Origin: Anaerolineaceae bacterium UBA5311
Lineage (GTDB): Bacteria; Chloroflexota; Anaerolineae; Anaerolineales; Anaerolineaceae
Reading direction: 5' to 3'
Assembly (NCBI GenBank): GCA_002411175.1
Contig: DHRN01000073.1
Span: forward strand, 14,882-43,505
DNA length: 28,624 bases
Shown here in pieces: positions 1 through 8,874 of the stretch; the stretch's first letter is position 1, and each line of letters opens with the position of its first letter. A program made the position numbers and the translations under genes. The notes below the pieces were generated by a model. It saw only the letters and a program-made list of their open reading frames with translations. It made no database searches and was not told the origin of the DNA.

Positions 1-2
1 TT

Positions 3-1943
3 TTCAACGACTCAGTTCCTCAAATCAACGCTGGCAACAGCGCGGGCGGGATTGTCGGTTTTGGATTGGCATATCCCCTGCGTGCCTGGGTCGGCAGCCT
101 GTTGACAGGGCTTATCTTCCTGATTCTTGCTTTGATCCTGCTGATTATTGGCTTTCGGCTGGCATACCGAATTGAAGGTTGGGCGCGAGGTGAGACTATT
201 GGAACACCGTTAGTTCCGCTGGAGGCGATTTATGAAGAACCTTCAACACTTACATTGCAACCACAGGTTGTTAGTGAAGCTACCGCGAGAACATCGTTAA
301 AAGTGAGCTCCAAACCAACCACACAAATGGAGCTTCCCCTCGGTTTCAAACGAGGTGAATTGGTCGATAACAATAAGAGTAAAGCACAAAAACCCTTAAG
401 ACCCCGTTCGGACGAATTACCTCCGCTGGCTTTACTTGAACCTGAAAAAACTGTTGTCGCCAACCAGGGTACCATCAACATGAACGCTGGCATGCTCGAA
501 AAGACACTGGCTGATTTTGGAGTGCCAGCCAAGGTTATTGGTTACCGCGTGGGTCCCACGGTGACACAATACGCCGTTGAACCTGGTTACTTCGACAAAG
601 GCAACACAGAAGAGAAACAAAAAGTACGCATATCGCAGATTTCCGGTCTGGCAAAGGACCTCGCCCTGGCATTGAAGGCTGAACGGCTTAGAATCGAAGC
701 GCCAGTACCGGGCGAATCATATGTGGGTATTGAAATACCAAACACGGAACATATGATCGTGAGGTTGAAACCACTGCTTGCCTCCCCGGAATTCAACAGC
801 GCGAAGTCATCCCTGGCGATTCCTCTCGGACGCGGTGTTTCCGGTCAGCCGGTTATTGGCGACCTGTCGAGCATGCCCCACCTGCTGATCGCCGGAACGA
901 CAAACTCTGGCAAGTCAGTATGTATCGCTGCTATTACCATGGCGTTGGTGATGAATAACCATCCTGATGATCTGAGACTCGTCATGGTTGACCCGAAGTT
1001 GGTCGAATTGAAACGTTTCAACGGTCTGCCACACCTTTTGGGGCAGGTGGAAACAAATATTGAGCGGATCAAAGGAGTATTGCGCTGGGCGACAACAGAA
1101 ATGGACAACCGCTACCGGCTACTGGAAGTGGCAAAATCGCGGAACCTGGAGACGTACAATCATAAAATGGATAAAGCCGGGAAACCCAGGCTGCCGTGGG
1201 TGGTCATCCTGATCGACGAATTGGCTGACCTGATGATGACCGCGCCGGATGAAACAGAAAGCGCTGTTGTAAGGCTGGCACAAAAAGCCCGGGCGGTTGG
1301 CATTCACCTGATTGTGGCAACACAGCGTCCCAGCACCGACGTGGTTACAGGTGTAATAAAAGCCAATTTCCCGACGAGAATCGCTTTTACCGTTGCTTCC
1401 TCTGTTGATTCCCGTGTGATCCTGGATACCAACGGCGCTGAAACCCTGCTGGGCAAAGGTGACATGCTTTACCTCCACCCCGAAAGGAGCTTCCCGCAAC
1501 GCGCGCAAGGGGTGATGGTCAGTGATTCCGAAATTAGAAAAGTGATTGCCTGGTGGCAAAAACAGTATCAGTCAGAACAACCCGGTGCGCTCAAACTTGA
1601 AATCCCTGAGGGCAAAACAGCAGCAGAGATAATCCAAACTGAGGACAGCGAAGTTGAGCAAGAAGCCCCTTGGGAAGAAGAGCTGCAGAATCAGCAGGCT
1701 GGTGACCCGGATGAGATATTGATTAGCCAGGCAACTGAGCTGGTTAGAGTGAAACGACGGGCAAGCGCATCCTATTTACAGCGCCATCTGCGCCTCGGCT
1801 ACCCGCGGGCAGCGTGGTTGATCGATCAGCTGGTGGACAGAGGGGTGCTCGGTCCCGGGCAGTCTGGCGCCAAAGAGCGGGAAATTCTGATTGATCCACC
1901 GGACCAAATTGTAGACGATGAGGCAGCAGGTTCCGATGCCTGA
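3..1943 (+). CDS. ftsK: FtsK/SpoIIIE-family DNA translocase, 5'-truncated by window edge
   Basis: This is the motor of chromosome segregation at the division septum: a membrane-anchored hexameric ATPase that pumps double-stranded DNA. The frame is open from base 3 to the stop at 1941-1943, so the real start lies outside the window; the internal TTG at 66 is not a credible start because it sits inside a membrane segment. Visible parts are the last transmembrane segment (about nt 60-170), an acidic and polar linker, the alpha/beta motor with Walker A GTTNSGKS (nt 894-917) and Walker B ILIDE (nt 1206-1220), and a C-terminal winged-helix gamma domain (about nt 1700-1880) that in this family reads orientation sequences in DNA. 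The short linker is more SpoIIIE-like than E. coli FtsK-like. It overlaps the next gene by a few bases, which suggests translational coupling. Confidence 0.93.
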   Translation, partial: FNDSVPQINAGNSAGGIVGFGLAYPLRAWVGSLLTGLIFLILALILLIIGFRLAYRIEGWARGETIGTPLVPLEAIYEEPSTLTLQPQVVSEATARTSLKVSSKPTTQMELPLGFKRGELVDNNKSKAQKPLRPRSDELPPLALLEPEKTVVANQGTINMNAGMLEKTLADFGVPAKVIGYRVGPTVTQYAVEPGYFDKGNTEEKQKVRISQISGLAKDLALALKAERLRIEAPVPGESYVGIEIPNTEHMIVRLKPLLASPEFNSAKSSLAIPLGRGVSGQPVIGDLSSMPHLLIAGTTNSGKSVCIAAITMALVMNNHPDDLRLVMVDPKLVELKRFNGLPHLLGQVETNIERIKGVLRWATTEMDNRYRLLEVAKSRNLETYNHKMDKAGKPRLPWVVILIDELADLMMTAPDETESAVVRLAQKARAVGIHLIVATQRPSTDVVTGVIKANFPTRIAFTVASSVDSRVILDTNGAETLLGKGDMLYLHPERSFPQRAQGVMVSDSEIRKVIAWWQKQYQSEQPGALKLEIPEGKTAAEIIQTEDSEVEQEAPWEEELQNQQAGDPDEILISQATELVRVKRRASASYLQRHLRLGYPRAAWLIDQLVDRGVLGPGQSGAKEREILIDPPDQIVDDEAAGSDA

Positions 1944-2544
1944 AAGAGATGGGTCAAAGGGTAGTTTTGAAAATATATTGCGAAACGGCTTTAAAAAGCC
2001 GCTTGACGGCATAGCAGCGGTTTTGCTTAGGATCGGGTTAGTACCCAACCATATCACCCTGCTCGGATTGCTTGGAAATATCGCAGCAGGCATTTTGATC
2101 GCAATGGGGCATTTACGCTGGGCGGGTTTGTTGGCTGGATTAATGGCTCCCCTGGATGCGGTCGATGGTGCCATGGCGCGGCTCAGAGGTAATCCCGGTA
2201 AATTCGGTTCTTTTATTGATTCTGTTATCGATCGATATGATGAGCTTGCCCTGCTTGGGGGCTTGAGCTTCTATTTCATTAACCAGGCTTCAACCTGGGG
2301 AGTAATGCTTACATTTGCTGCAGCAGGCGGCTCTGTTTTGGTTTCATACACCAGGGCAAAGGCAGAAGCGCTCGGTTTGGAAGCGAAAGTGGGCATAATG
2401 ACCCGAATTGAGCGATCAATTGTCCTTATTGTTGGACTACTTATTGGTCAACCTCTCGTATCCGTTGGTATAATTGTCATCCTGGCAAACGTTACCGCCA
2501 TTCAACGAATTGCCTCAGTCTGGCAACAATCGAAAGTTGAGTAG
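1936..2544 (+). CDS. CDP-alcohol phosphatidyltransferase family membrane protein
   Basis: This integral membrane enzyme makes a phospholipid head-group bond by displacing CMP from a CDP-linked substrate. The full family signature D-x2-D-G-x2-A-R-x8-G-x3-D-x3-D is present with all four metal-binding aspartates (D74, D77, D95, D99, counted from the ATG at 1936). About five or six hydrophobic segments surround it, and the length of 202 residues is normal. The ATG at 1936 is chosen because an AGCAGG ribosome site lies five bases upstream; an in-frame ATG at 1918 (208 residues) is possible but has no such site. Both overlap the ftsK end. The acceptor cannot be read from sequence: glycerol phosphate (PgsA-like) and inositol phosphate (PIP synthase-like) are both possible, the latter being common in Actinobacteria. 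Confidence 0.9.
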   Translation: MPERDGSKGSFENILRNGFKKPLDGIAAVLLRIGLVPNHITLLGLLGNIAAGILIAMGHLRWAGLLAGLMAPLDAVDGAMARLRGNPGKFGSFIDSVIDRYDELALLGGLSFYFINQASTWGVMLTFAAAGGSVLVSYTRAKAEALGLEAKVGIMTRIERSIVLIVGLLIGQPLVSVGIIVILANVTAIQRIASVWQQSKVE

Positions 2545-2574
2545 ACCGCCTCAAGGTCTGAGAAAGGAATTATT

Positions 2575-3678
2575 ATGCCTACAGGTTTTAATATTGGTCC
2601 TGTCACGATTCGTTTTTATTCCCTTTTAATTATTTTAGGAGCAATCGTGGGAGCCTGGCTTGCCGCTTGGCGGGCTAAAAAACAGGGTCATGACCCTGAA
2701 ATTGTGCTTGATCTTTTACCCTGGCTGCTGATTGGTGGAATCATTGGCGCACGCTTGTGGCACGTGTTCACTCCCTCAGCGTCAAACCAGGCGATGGGAA
2801 TTACCACAGAAAATTATCTGCGCAACCCAATCGAGATTCTCAAAATGTGGAATGGCGGTCTCGGCATCCCCGGTGGGGTCATTGGCGGCGCGCTGGCTTT
2901 GCTGATTTACGCAAAGGTGAAGAAGCTTAGCTTCCTGCAGTGGGCAGATTTTATTGCTCCAGGTCTGTTGATCGGGCAGGCGATTGGTCGCTGGGGAAAT
3001 TTTATCAACCAGGAAGTCTACGGAATGCCCAGCAATTTGCCCTGGGCGATTAAGATCGACCTACAACATCGCATCCCCGGTTTTGAACATGTGGAGAGAT
3101 ATCACCCGTTATTTTTGTATGAGTCGCTCCTGAACTTAATTGGCGCTGGTGTTTTGCTATGGGTTGACAAAAAGTTCCAAAAAAAGCTGTTCAGGGGAGA
3201 TCTCTTTTTCGGTTACCTGATCTGGTATTCCGCGGTACGGTTTGGTCTGGAGTTTTTACGGCTCGACCCTTCTCCTGTGAATGGGATCAATGTAAACCAA
3301 ACCTCCATGCTGGTTGTCGGTCTGCTCACAGCTGTTCTCCTGGTTTTGCGCCATACGGTTTGGGCTGAAAAGCTGGCTGAAAAAGAGCGGACTGCCGCGC
3401 TTTTGGTGGAAGCACCTGAGGATGACGTGCATCCTGAAGATGCGGTAGTCGTTGCAGAGGGTGGTGGTACGCTTCTGGATATCGACGCTGAAATTACAGA
3501 AACAGATGATGAAATCGAACCCAGCATTGAAATAATTGATGAAGAAATTGAAGCAGCCTTCGAGGAACTGGATGCAGAAGAGCTGCCGGATTTCGATGAA
3601 GAAGACTTGCCGACTCTGGATGGTGGACATCCGGATGATGAAATTATTGACGAAGAGGAAGACCAGAATCAGGGCTAA
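2575..3678 (+). CDS. lgt: Prolipoprotein diacylglyceryl transferase with acidic C-terminal tail
   Basis: Lgt is the inner-membrane enzyme that moves a diacylglyceryl group from phosphatidylglycerol to the lipobox cysteine of prolipoproteins. The family signature G-R-x-G-N-F-x-N-x-E-x2-G is intact at residues 138-150, including the essential arginine R139, and about seven hydrophobic segments span residues 1-265. An AAAGGA ribosome site lies close upstream of the ATG. After residue about 280 there is an unusual tail of nearly 90 residues with some 38 Asp/Glu and no Lys or Arg, beyond the length of ordinary Lgt (260-300 residues). The tail should lie outside the membrane core; its role is unknown. 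It follows the phospholipid synthase by 30 bases in the same direction, so co-transcription is likely. Confidence 0.95.
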   Translation: MPTGFNIGPVTIRFYSLLIILGAIVGAWLAAWRAKKQGHDPEIVLDLLPWLLIGGIIGARLWHVFTPSASNQAMGITTENYLRNPIEILKMWNGGLGIPGGVIGGALALLIYAKVKKLSFLQWADFIAPGLLIGQAIGRWGNFINQEVYGMPSNLPWAIKIDLQHRIPGFEHVERYHPLFLYESLLNLIGAGVLLWVDKKFQKKLFRGDLFFGYLIWYSAVRFGLEFLRLDPSPVNGINVNQTSMLVVGLLTAVLLVLRHTVWAEKLAEKERTAALLVEAPEDDVHPEDAVVVAEGGGTLLDIDAEITETDDEIEPSIEIIDEEIEAAFEELDAEELPDFDEEDLPTLDGGHPDDEIIDEEEDQNQG

Positions 3679-3701
3679 CCCCCTGAAATTGAGCCATTTT
3701 C

Positions 3702-3707
3702 GAGGTG
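3702..3707 (+). promoter_or_regulatory. Ribosome binding site deciding the tyrS start
   Basis: GAGGTG ends six bases before the ATG at 3714. The in-frame GTG at 3705 lies inside this site, so translation from 3705 would leave the gene without a ribosome site; the ATG at 3714 is therefore preferred. Confidence 0.7.
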
Positions 3708-3713
3708 AAGAGG

Positions 3714-4928
3714 ATGAAAATTGAAGAACAAGTTGACCTGTTGATGCAAGGAGCTGATTATGGCGACCCCACAATCGCCGATGCCATGGCGAAAGAATTG
3801 GAAGAACGTCTGATCGAATCCGAAAAGACCGGGCGTCCACTGCGCGTCTATTGTGGATACGATCCAACCTCGACTGATTTGCACCTGGGGCACACCGTGA
3901 CGATGCGAAAATTGCGACAATTCCAGGAACTTGGTCACCATGTTATCTTTGTGATAGGCTCCTTTACATCCATGATCGGTGATCCATCTGACAAGGACAA
4001 ATTGCGCCCACAGCTCACACTCGAAAAAGTGCTCGAAAATGGGCAAACGTATGCCGACCAGGCATTCCGGATTCTCGACCGGGAAAAGACCGAAGTGGTC
4101 TACAACCATGAGTGGTTGGAGAAAATCAACCTGACCGAGCTGGTGGAACTGGCTTCCAATTTTACCGTGCAGCAATTCCTTGCCCGGGAAAACTTCCATA
4201 AACGAATCGATAAAAACGAACCAATTTATTTGCACGAATTCTTCTATGCGATTATGCAAGGTTTTGACGCCCACCATCTTAACGCAGATGTGCAGATCGG
4301 CGGGTCTGATCAGCTTTTTAATATTATGACCGGAGCGCGGAAACTGATGACATATTTTGGGCAAAAGCCAAACATCGGGATCACGCTGGGGATTTTACCC
4401 GGTACCGATGGCGAAGTGAGGATGAGCAAATCGCTCGGCAACCATATTCCCCTTAACACAGATGCCGTGGATATGTATGGCAAGGTCATGAGTATTCCGG
4501 ATAAAGCCATGCCGGTTTATGCCCGCCTGGCAACCGAATGGACACCCGAAAACGTGCGGGAATTCGAAAACGGGCTGAAAGCAAACAGTTTGCATCCCAG
4601 GGATGCCAAGATGCGGTTGGCTTTTGGCATCACTTCTGTTTTTTATGGCGAGAAAGAGGCTGAAAACGCACAAAAACAATTTGTGACAACCTTCCAGCAG
4701 GGTAATATCCCTGAACAAATACCTGAATACAATTTTTCTGATGACGACAATTTGATCGACATTATGGTTAGTCAGGAGATGGTCGGCTCCCGCAGCGAAG
4801 CCCGCCGGCTGATCGACCAACAGGGCGTCAAAATTGACGGAACCCCAGTGGAAGATATGAATGTGACCCTTCAGGACGGAAATATCCTGCAAGTTGGCAA
4901 GCGCCGCTTTCTGAGGTTGCGGAAATAA
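3714..4928 (+). CDS. tyrS: Tyrosyl-tRNA synthetase
   Basis: This cytoplasmic enzyme charges tRNA-Tyr with tyrosine. It is a class I synthetase of 404 residues. The HIGH motif appears as HLGH (residues 57-60) and the KMSKS loop as RMSKS (236-240). The tyrosine-binding region around the GGSDQ segment (196-200) is intact. A C-terminal S4 RNA-binding domain occupies roughly residues 338-404. The domain order and the short spacing fit the TyrZ-like bacterial group. It stands 35 bases after lgt and may belong to the same transcription unit. It ends only three bases before the stop codon of the convergent SEDS/PBP gene, with no terminator hairpin visible between them. Confidence 0.97.
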   Translation: MKIEEQVDLLMQGADYGDPTIADAMAKELEERLIESEKTGRPLRVYCGYDPTSTDLHLGHTVTMRKLRQFQELGHHVIFVIGSFTSMIGDPSDKDKLRPQLTLEKVLENGQTYADQAFRILDREKTEVVYNHEWLEKINLTELVELASNFTVQQFLARENFHKRIDKNEPIYLHEFFYAIMQGFDAHHLNADVQIGGSDQLFNIMTGARKLMTYFGQKPNIGITLGILPGTDGEVRMSKSLGNHIPLNTDAVDMYGKVMSIPDKAMPVYARLATEWTPENVREFENGLKANSLHPRDAKMRLAFGITSVFYGEKEAENAQKQFVTTFQQGNIPEQIPEYNFSDDDNLIDIMVSQEMVGSRSEARRLIDQQGVKIDGTPVEDMNVTLQDGNILQVGKRRFLRLRK

Positions 4929-4931
4929 GAA

Positions 4932-7544
4932 TCAATTAGTCGAGGAAAAGCTTAGCAACATGCCTCCGATGGTTTGAACCAGTTCGGGGGCATTCGCTTC
5001 TATCGCGATCGCGATTGCCAGGGGTGTGCCGGTCCATCCGGGCATGGTTCCGCCGATATACCAGGTTAGAGGCTGGTCGTCATTGATAAAAGCATGACCG
5101 GTCTGGTACCAGAGTGACTGAGTGGAGGAAGCAAGCTCTTCGCGAAGCCGCCGTGCGGTGGATGCTGCCATCACGACGGTTTCAGCTCTCTCTTCCCCAA
5201 TCGCCTGCCAGTTGCCATCCTGGGTCTGATAGGAGTTGACTAGCCGGGGTGCCGGGCGAAGGCCATCGTTTGTGATTGTGGCAGCTGCTATCGCCATCTG
5301 CAGCGGACTCACTTTGAAGTTCATAACTTGCAGAGGGTCATGGTCGAGCTCTTCCACCGAAGGTGGATTTTCAGGTTGGGAGGTTTGGATCGCCAGGTCA
5401 GGTGAGGAAAAAATTCCAAATTCAATCAGGTTATCCAGCAGCAGGGTTGGATCGACAGAATTGAGCAGTTCTTCACTGCTGCTCTCGCAGCCGTATCGTA
5501 AACCATTTTGACCTTCAGCTTCAATTTGCATCGCCTGGCGGCAGTAAGGGTCGAGGCGGATCAGATCGGAATCCAAAGGCTGCTGCATGACGGAGTTGCT
5601 CTCCCAGGCAGACTCGAGTACGAGTGTTGTTGCCAGCGTGCCGAGCGGATACGAGCCCTGGGTTGCCCGGTTCAACAAGGGTGCGTCAGAGCGGGATAAT
5701 AAACTTTCCCAGGTTTCGGATAATCGATTGGCATCAAAGGAAGGGTGTGATGCCATGGTGTAAATCTCACCGGTGCGGGCGTTCATAATCACAACCGCGC
5801 CTGCGTGATCTCCAAGCAATTCATCCACCTGCTGTTGTAATGCAAGATTGAGGTTGGTTTTGATGTGTAGACCGGGGGGCGGTTGGTTGTAGAGCATATC
5901 GTGAAGCCAGCCATCCTGCCAGGGAACACCAACATAACCCCGAAGAATTTGGTATTGGCTGCTCTCGATACCGGATTGACCGAAGCCTGCATGCGCGTAG
6001 CCGATGGTATTTGACAGCTCAGGAGCCGTCACACGGCGTTGATAGGAACCGGATTCACCAACATTCTCAGCCAGTTTTTCGCCTGCCAGTGCCAGGATAT
6101 CACCGCGGGGGGAGTAGCGATCGTAAACCGCCCAGCGTGGGTTTTCAGCTTTGGCGATCAATTCCTGCTGATTTGGAAATGCCAGGTAACCATTCCAGCC
6201 AATTATCAACACAAAAATTGCCGAGGTAATCCCGGCTACCCACTTATAAGGGCTTCGCACGGTTTCCGGCACTTCCTGCGCGCTGGTTTGCGTGCTCATT
6301 TTCAACAACAGCATGATAGCTACCAGGTTCGTTACCAACGAGGAACCGCCATAAGAAAGGAATGGCAGGGTGATGCCGGTCAGGGGAAACAAACCGAGGT
6401 TTCCACTGACGATCATCACCGTTTGCAACGCAAGATAAGCCGAAATTCCAAAAGCGAGGTAGCGACCAAATGTGGTTTTACTCGAGAGGGCGATGTTGAT
6501 CCCACGCAGGATGATAAAGAGAAGAGACAGCAGCACAGCTCCGGTACCGAGCAGACCCAACTCTTCACCGATGGCGGTAAAGATGAAATCCGAAACCGCG
6601 ACGGGCACAAATTGTGGGCTGCCCAACCCAGGACCTGTGCCTGTTATCCCGCCAGTGGCGATGGCGATTTGCGCCTGGGCGATTTGCCAGGCGCTTCCGC
6701 TGGGGTCGAGCCAGGGATTTAGCCAGATATCTACACGTGTCTGAACAACGTCAAAGGCAAAATAACCGATTGTCCCGGCGACAATCGCGAGAGCAGGGAT
6801 GACCCAAAGCAATCGCCGTCGTTGTGTCGTCACGACAAGCATCAGGATATAAATGCTCACGAAGATGCTGGCGGTGCCCAGGTCGCGCTGGGCGATGAGT
6901 AACAGACCGGCAAAACCAACCACCACCAGCGTTGGGAAGATGGAACTGATCCAACTGATGTTTGGGCGGACCTGTTCTGCGAAGAAAGCAGCCAGGTAGA
7001 TGATCAGCAATAACTTGAGCGGTTCGGAAGGCTGGATATAAAAATCAAAGACCTGCAGCCACAACCTCTGACCGCTGCCGGTCGGATTGACCCCCACGAC
7101 AAAGGTAAGCGCGATCAGAATGAGACCAATGAACAGCCAGACATATTTGTAATTTTTGAGGATTTTGATCAGGTCGGGCACACTTAACAGGGCAATGAAG
7201 AGCAAGCTGCCAAGCAAATACCAAAATGATTGTCGCAGACCGAGATCCGGAGAGAGCCGCCAGATCATCAGCATGCCGATCCCGGTCAGGGCGGCGGTAA
7301 ACGGAAAAATCCATGGATCGCGGTTGGGAAGCTTGCGCTCGATATTCCTCTGGATTAAAAACGTGCTTATCAGCCAGAAAAAATAAGGTATCAGGTAGTG
7401 CCAGGTATACACAAAGTCTTCGCTGTGTGTCCTGGTGCCTTCAGCGACACAAAGAGAAGCGGTGAATAAACCAACCACCACGCAGACCAACAACAGCATC
7501 GGGGGATGCGTTTTAGTCAGCGGTCGAATCCTGAAAAATCTCAA
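4932..7544 (-). CDS. SEDS (FtsW/RodA) glycan polymerase fused to a catalytically degenerate PBP domain
   Basis: The N-terminal half (residues about 15-415) is a SEDS polytopic membrane protein, the family that polymerises lipid II into glycan strands. The conserved G-x-G-x-G...Q..P...DF block is present at 302-320, with the catalytic-type aspartate at D319. A further hydrophobic segment (436-456) leads into a PBP2/PbpA-like domain with a pedestal-like region (about 465-575) and a transpeptidase fold (about 578-866). Its active site is broken: the SxxK tetrad reads T636-L-A-T639, no SxN motif is found near the expected place, and KTG reads Q814-T-G816. Known SEDS enzymes need a partner class B PBP, so this fused one may act as a built-in activator rather than a crosslinker; that is inference. 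It starts at a TTG behind a GGAG site located inside the last codons of mtnP, one base after that gene's stop, so translation is probably coupled. Confidence 0.9.
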   Translation of the reverse strand: MRFFRIRPLTKTHPPMLLLVCVVVGLFTASLCVAEGTRTHSEDFVYTWHYLIPYFFWLISTFLIQRNIERKLPNRDPWIFPFTAALTGIGMLMIWRLSPDLGLRQSFWYLLGSLLFIALLSVPDLIKILKNYKYVWLFIGLILIALTFVVGVNPTGSGQRLWLQVFDFYIQPSEPLKLLLIIYLAAFFAEQVRPNISWISSIFPTLVVVGFAGLLLIAQRDLGTASIFVSIYILMLVVTTQRRRLLWVIPALAIVAGTIGYFAFDVVQTRVDIWLNPWLDPSGSAWQIAQAQIAIATGGITGTGPGLGSPQFVPVAVSDFIFTAIGEELGLLGTGAVLLSLLFIILRGINIALSSKTTFGRYLAFGISAYLALQTVMIVSGNLGLFPLTGITLPFLSYGGSSLVTNLVAIMLLLKMSTQTSAQEVPETVRSPYKWVAGITSAIFVLIIGWNGYLAFPNQQELIAKAENPRWAVYDRYSPRGDILALAGEKLAENVGESGSYQRRVTAPELSNTIGYAHAGFGQSGIESSQYQILRGYVGVPWQDGWLHDMLYNQPPPGLHIKTNLNLALQQQVDELLGDHAGAVVIMNARTGEIYTMASHPSFDANRLSETWESLLSRSDAPLLNRATQGSYPLGTLATTLVLESAWESNSVMQQPLDSDLIRLDPYCRQAMQIEAEGQNGLRYGCESSSEELLNSVDPTLLLDNLIEFGIFSSPDLAIQTSQPENPPSVEELDHDPLQVMNFKVSPLQMAIAAATITNDGLRPAPRLVNSYQTQDGNWQAIGEERAETVVMAASTARRLREELASSTQSLWYQTGHAFINDDQPLTWYIGGTMPGWTGTPLAIAIAIEANAPELVQTIGGMLLSFSSTN

Positions 7545-7545
7545 T

Positions 7546-8424
7546 TTACTCCAGGTACTTGCCTATCAGAAGCGAAAGTTTGTCTTTCACCTGCGGGTCT
7601 GCATCGGCAATATTTGAAGCGAAGGCATACTTGAGCGCGCTTTCGCATTCGCAAGCTTCCACGACCTGGTCTTTTTCTGCCAGAACATCCACCAGGTGAA
7701 CGAGGCTTTGCCGGGCGAAATCCAGGTTTTTCTTCAACGTGTTGCTCACCATTTCCATAGTGACAGGCTCTTCAGATTCATGCCAGCTGTCATAATCGGT
7801 TACATGAGCCATGGTCGCGTAGCAAATCTCGGCTTCACGTGCCAGGTAAGCCTCGGGCGAGGCAGTCATTCCAACCAGGGAAAAGCCCAACTTCCGGAAA
7901 GTGTGTGATTCTCCACGTGTGGAAAACCGGGGACCTTCAATTGTGACGAAGATCCCGCCTTCATGGACAGCCGCGTCGGTTCTGCGCAGGGCTTGCAGCA
8001 ACAGCTGGCTCAATTCAACGCAGAATGGATTAGCTGTACTGACATGAGCGACGATACCACCGCCAAAAAAACTGAGTTCGCGATCCTTGGTGAAGTCAAA
8101 AAGCTGGTCTGGCACGATGATATCGCCAGGTGCATAATCTTCCCGCAGGGAACCGACCGCGCTGACACTGATGATCTTGTCTACTCCCAGTTGCTTCATC
8201 GCATGAATGTTGGCACGGTAATTAACTTCACTGGGCGTGTAAATATGACCGATGCCATGGCGGGCGAGAAAAGCCAGCTTCTTCCCATGGATTGTCCCTG
8301 TGACGATTGGGGATGACGGTTTCCCGAAAGGGGTATCAAGCTCCAGAGTTTCAATCTCTTCTAGCCCATCAATACTGTATAGTCCGGAACCTCCAATGAT
8401 TCCAAATGCAAATTCTCCAGCCAT
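7546..8424 (-). CDS. mtnP: S-methyl-5'-thioadenosine phosphorylase
   Basis: This soluble enzyme cleaves methylthioadenosine with phosphate to adenine and methylthioribose-1-phosphate, clearing a polyamine-synthesis by-product and feeding methionine salvage. The family marks are the N-terminal GGSGLY phosphate-binding loop (residues 11-16), the R55-H56 phosphate contact, the P..VNYRANI segment (64-72), and a C-terminal half typical of trimeric MTAP/PNP. Its 292 residues match the family. A GAGGAG ribosome site precedes the ATG by four or five bases. It sits between the FHA genes and the SEDS/PBP fusion, 18 bases after fhaB and one base before the fusion gene, an unusual place for a salvage enzyme. 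Hypoxanthine/guanosine preference cannot be excluded from sequence alone. Confidence 0.93.
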   Translation of the reverse strand: MAGEFAFGIIGGSGLYSIDGLEEIETLELDTPFGKPSSPIVTGTIHGKKLAFLARHGIGHIYTPSEVNYRANIHAMKQLGVDKIISVSAVGSLREDYAPGDIIVPDQLFDFTKDRELSFFGGGIVAHVSTANPFCVELSQLLLQALRRTDAAVHEGGIFVTIEGPRFSTRGESHTFRKLGFSLVGMTASPEAYLAREAEICYATMAHVTDYDSWHESEEPVTMEMVSNTLKKNLDFARQSLVHLVDVLAEKDQVVEACECESALKYAFASNIADADPQVKDKLSLLIGKYLE

Positions 8425-8442
8425 ATACTCCTCGCTTTCTGC

Positions 8443-8874
8443 TTAATCGATTGGTTTGATGTAAATTTTAAAGAAGGCGTCCCCACAATAGATCGTATCG
8501 TTGTCCTTGATGACAATGGGCTCTTCGATTTTCAAATCGTCCAGCCAGGACCCGTTGGTCGATTTCAAATCTTCATACCACCATTGGTTGAGGCGGTATG
8601 TCATGCGTCCATGTCGTCCGGAGACAGTTTCGTCTTTGAGAATCAAGTCGCTGTCCAGGTTGCGACCGATTGTTACTTCAGAGCTGGTGAATGTACGGAT
8701 TACTTGCTCATCGTCGATGGTTGTGGCAAGTGTCAGCGTCGGGATTGCGATAATTCCCCGGCGAAGCATAGACCCGGAGATGCTCTTCCACAACAGCCAC
8801 ACCGCCATGCCAAGAAAGGCGTAAAGGCAGACAAACATCAAAATTCGAAGCGCCAGCCCAACGATTGCGTTCAT
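8443..8874 (-). CDS. Membrane-anchored FHA-domain protein, FhaB-like
   Basis: This is a 143-residue protein with one N-terminal transmembrane helix (about residues 5-30) and a cytoplasmic FHA domain (about 57-140), which binds phosphothreonine peptides. The FHA core is canonical: G70-R71, S85-x-R-H88 and N107-G-S109. The TM-FHA layout and the position directly after the FhaA-like gene and ahead of a SEDS/PBP gene match actinobacterial FhaB/FipA. Its ATG overlaps the stop of the upstream FHA gene in an ATGA arrangement (8871-8874), so translation is coupled. A likely role is tethering a phosphorylated partner to the wall machinery; the partner and kinase are not visible here. Confidence 0.87.
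   Translation of the reverse strand: MNAIVGLALRILMFVCLYAFLGMAVWLLWKSISGSMLRRGIIAIPTLTLATTIDDEQVIRTFTSSEVTIGRNLDSDLILKDETVSGRHGRMTYRLNQWWYEDLKSTNGSWLDDLKIEEPIVIKDNDTIYCGDAFFKIYIKPID

Noticed and set aside
3256..3867. Open minus-strand frame of 203 codons across the lgt-tyrS junction
   Set aside because: It spans two well-supported plus-strand genes and their gap, and its product resembles nothing known.
6039..6722. Open plus-strand frame of 227 codons inside the SEDS/PBP gene
   Set aside because: It lies wholly antisense to a strongly supported gene, has no ribosome site, and its product has low-complexity, Arg/Gln-rich composition typical of a shadow frame.
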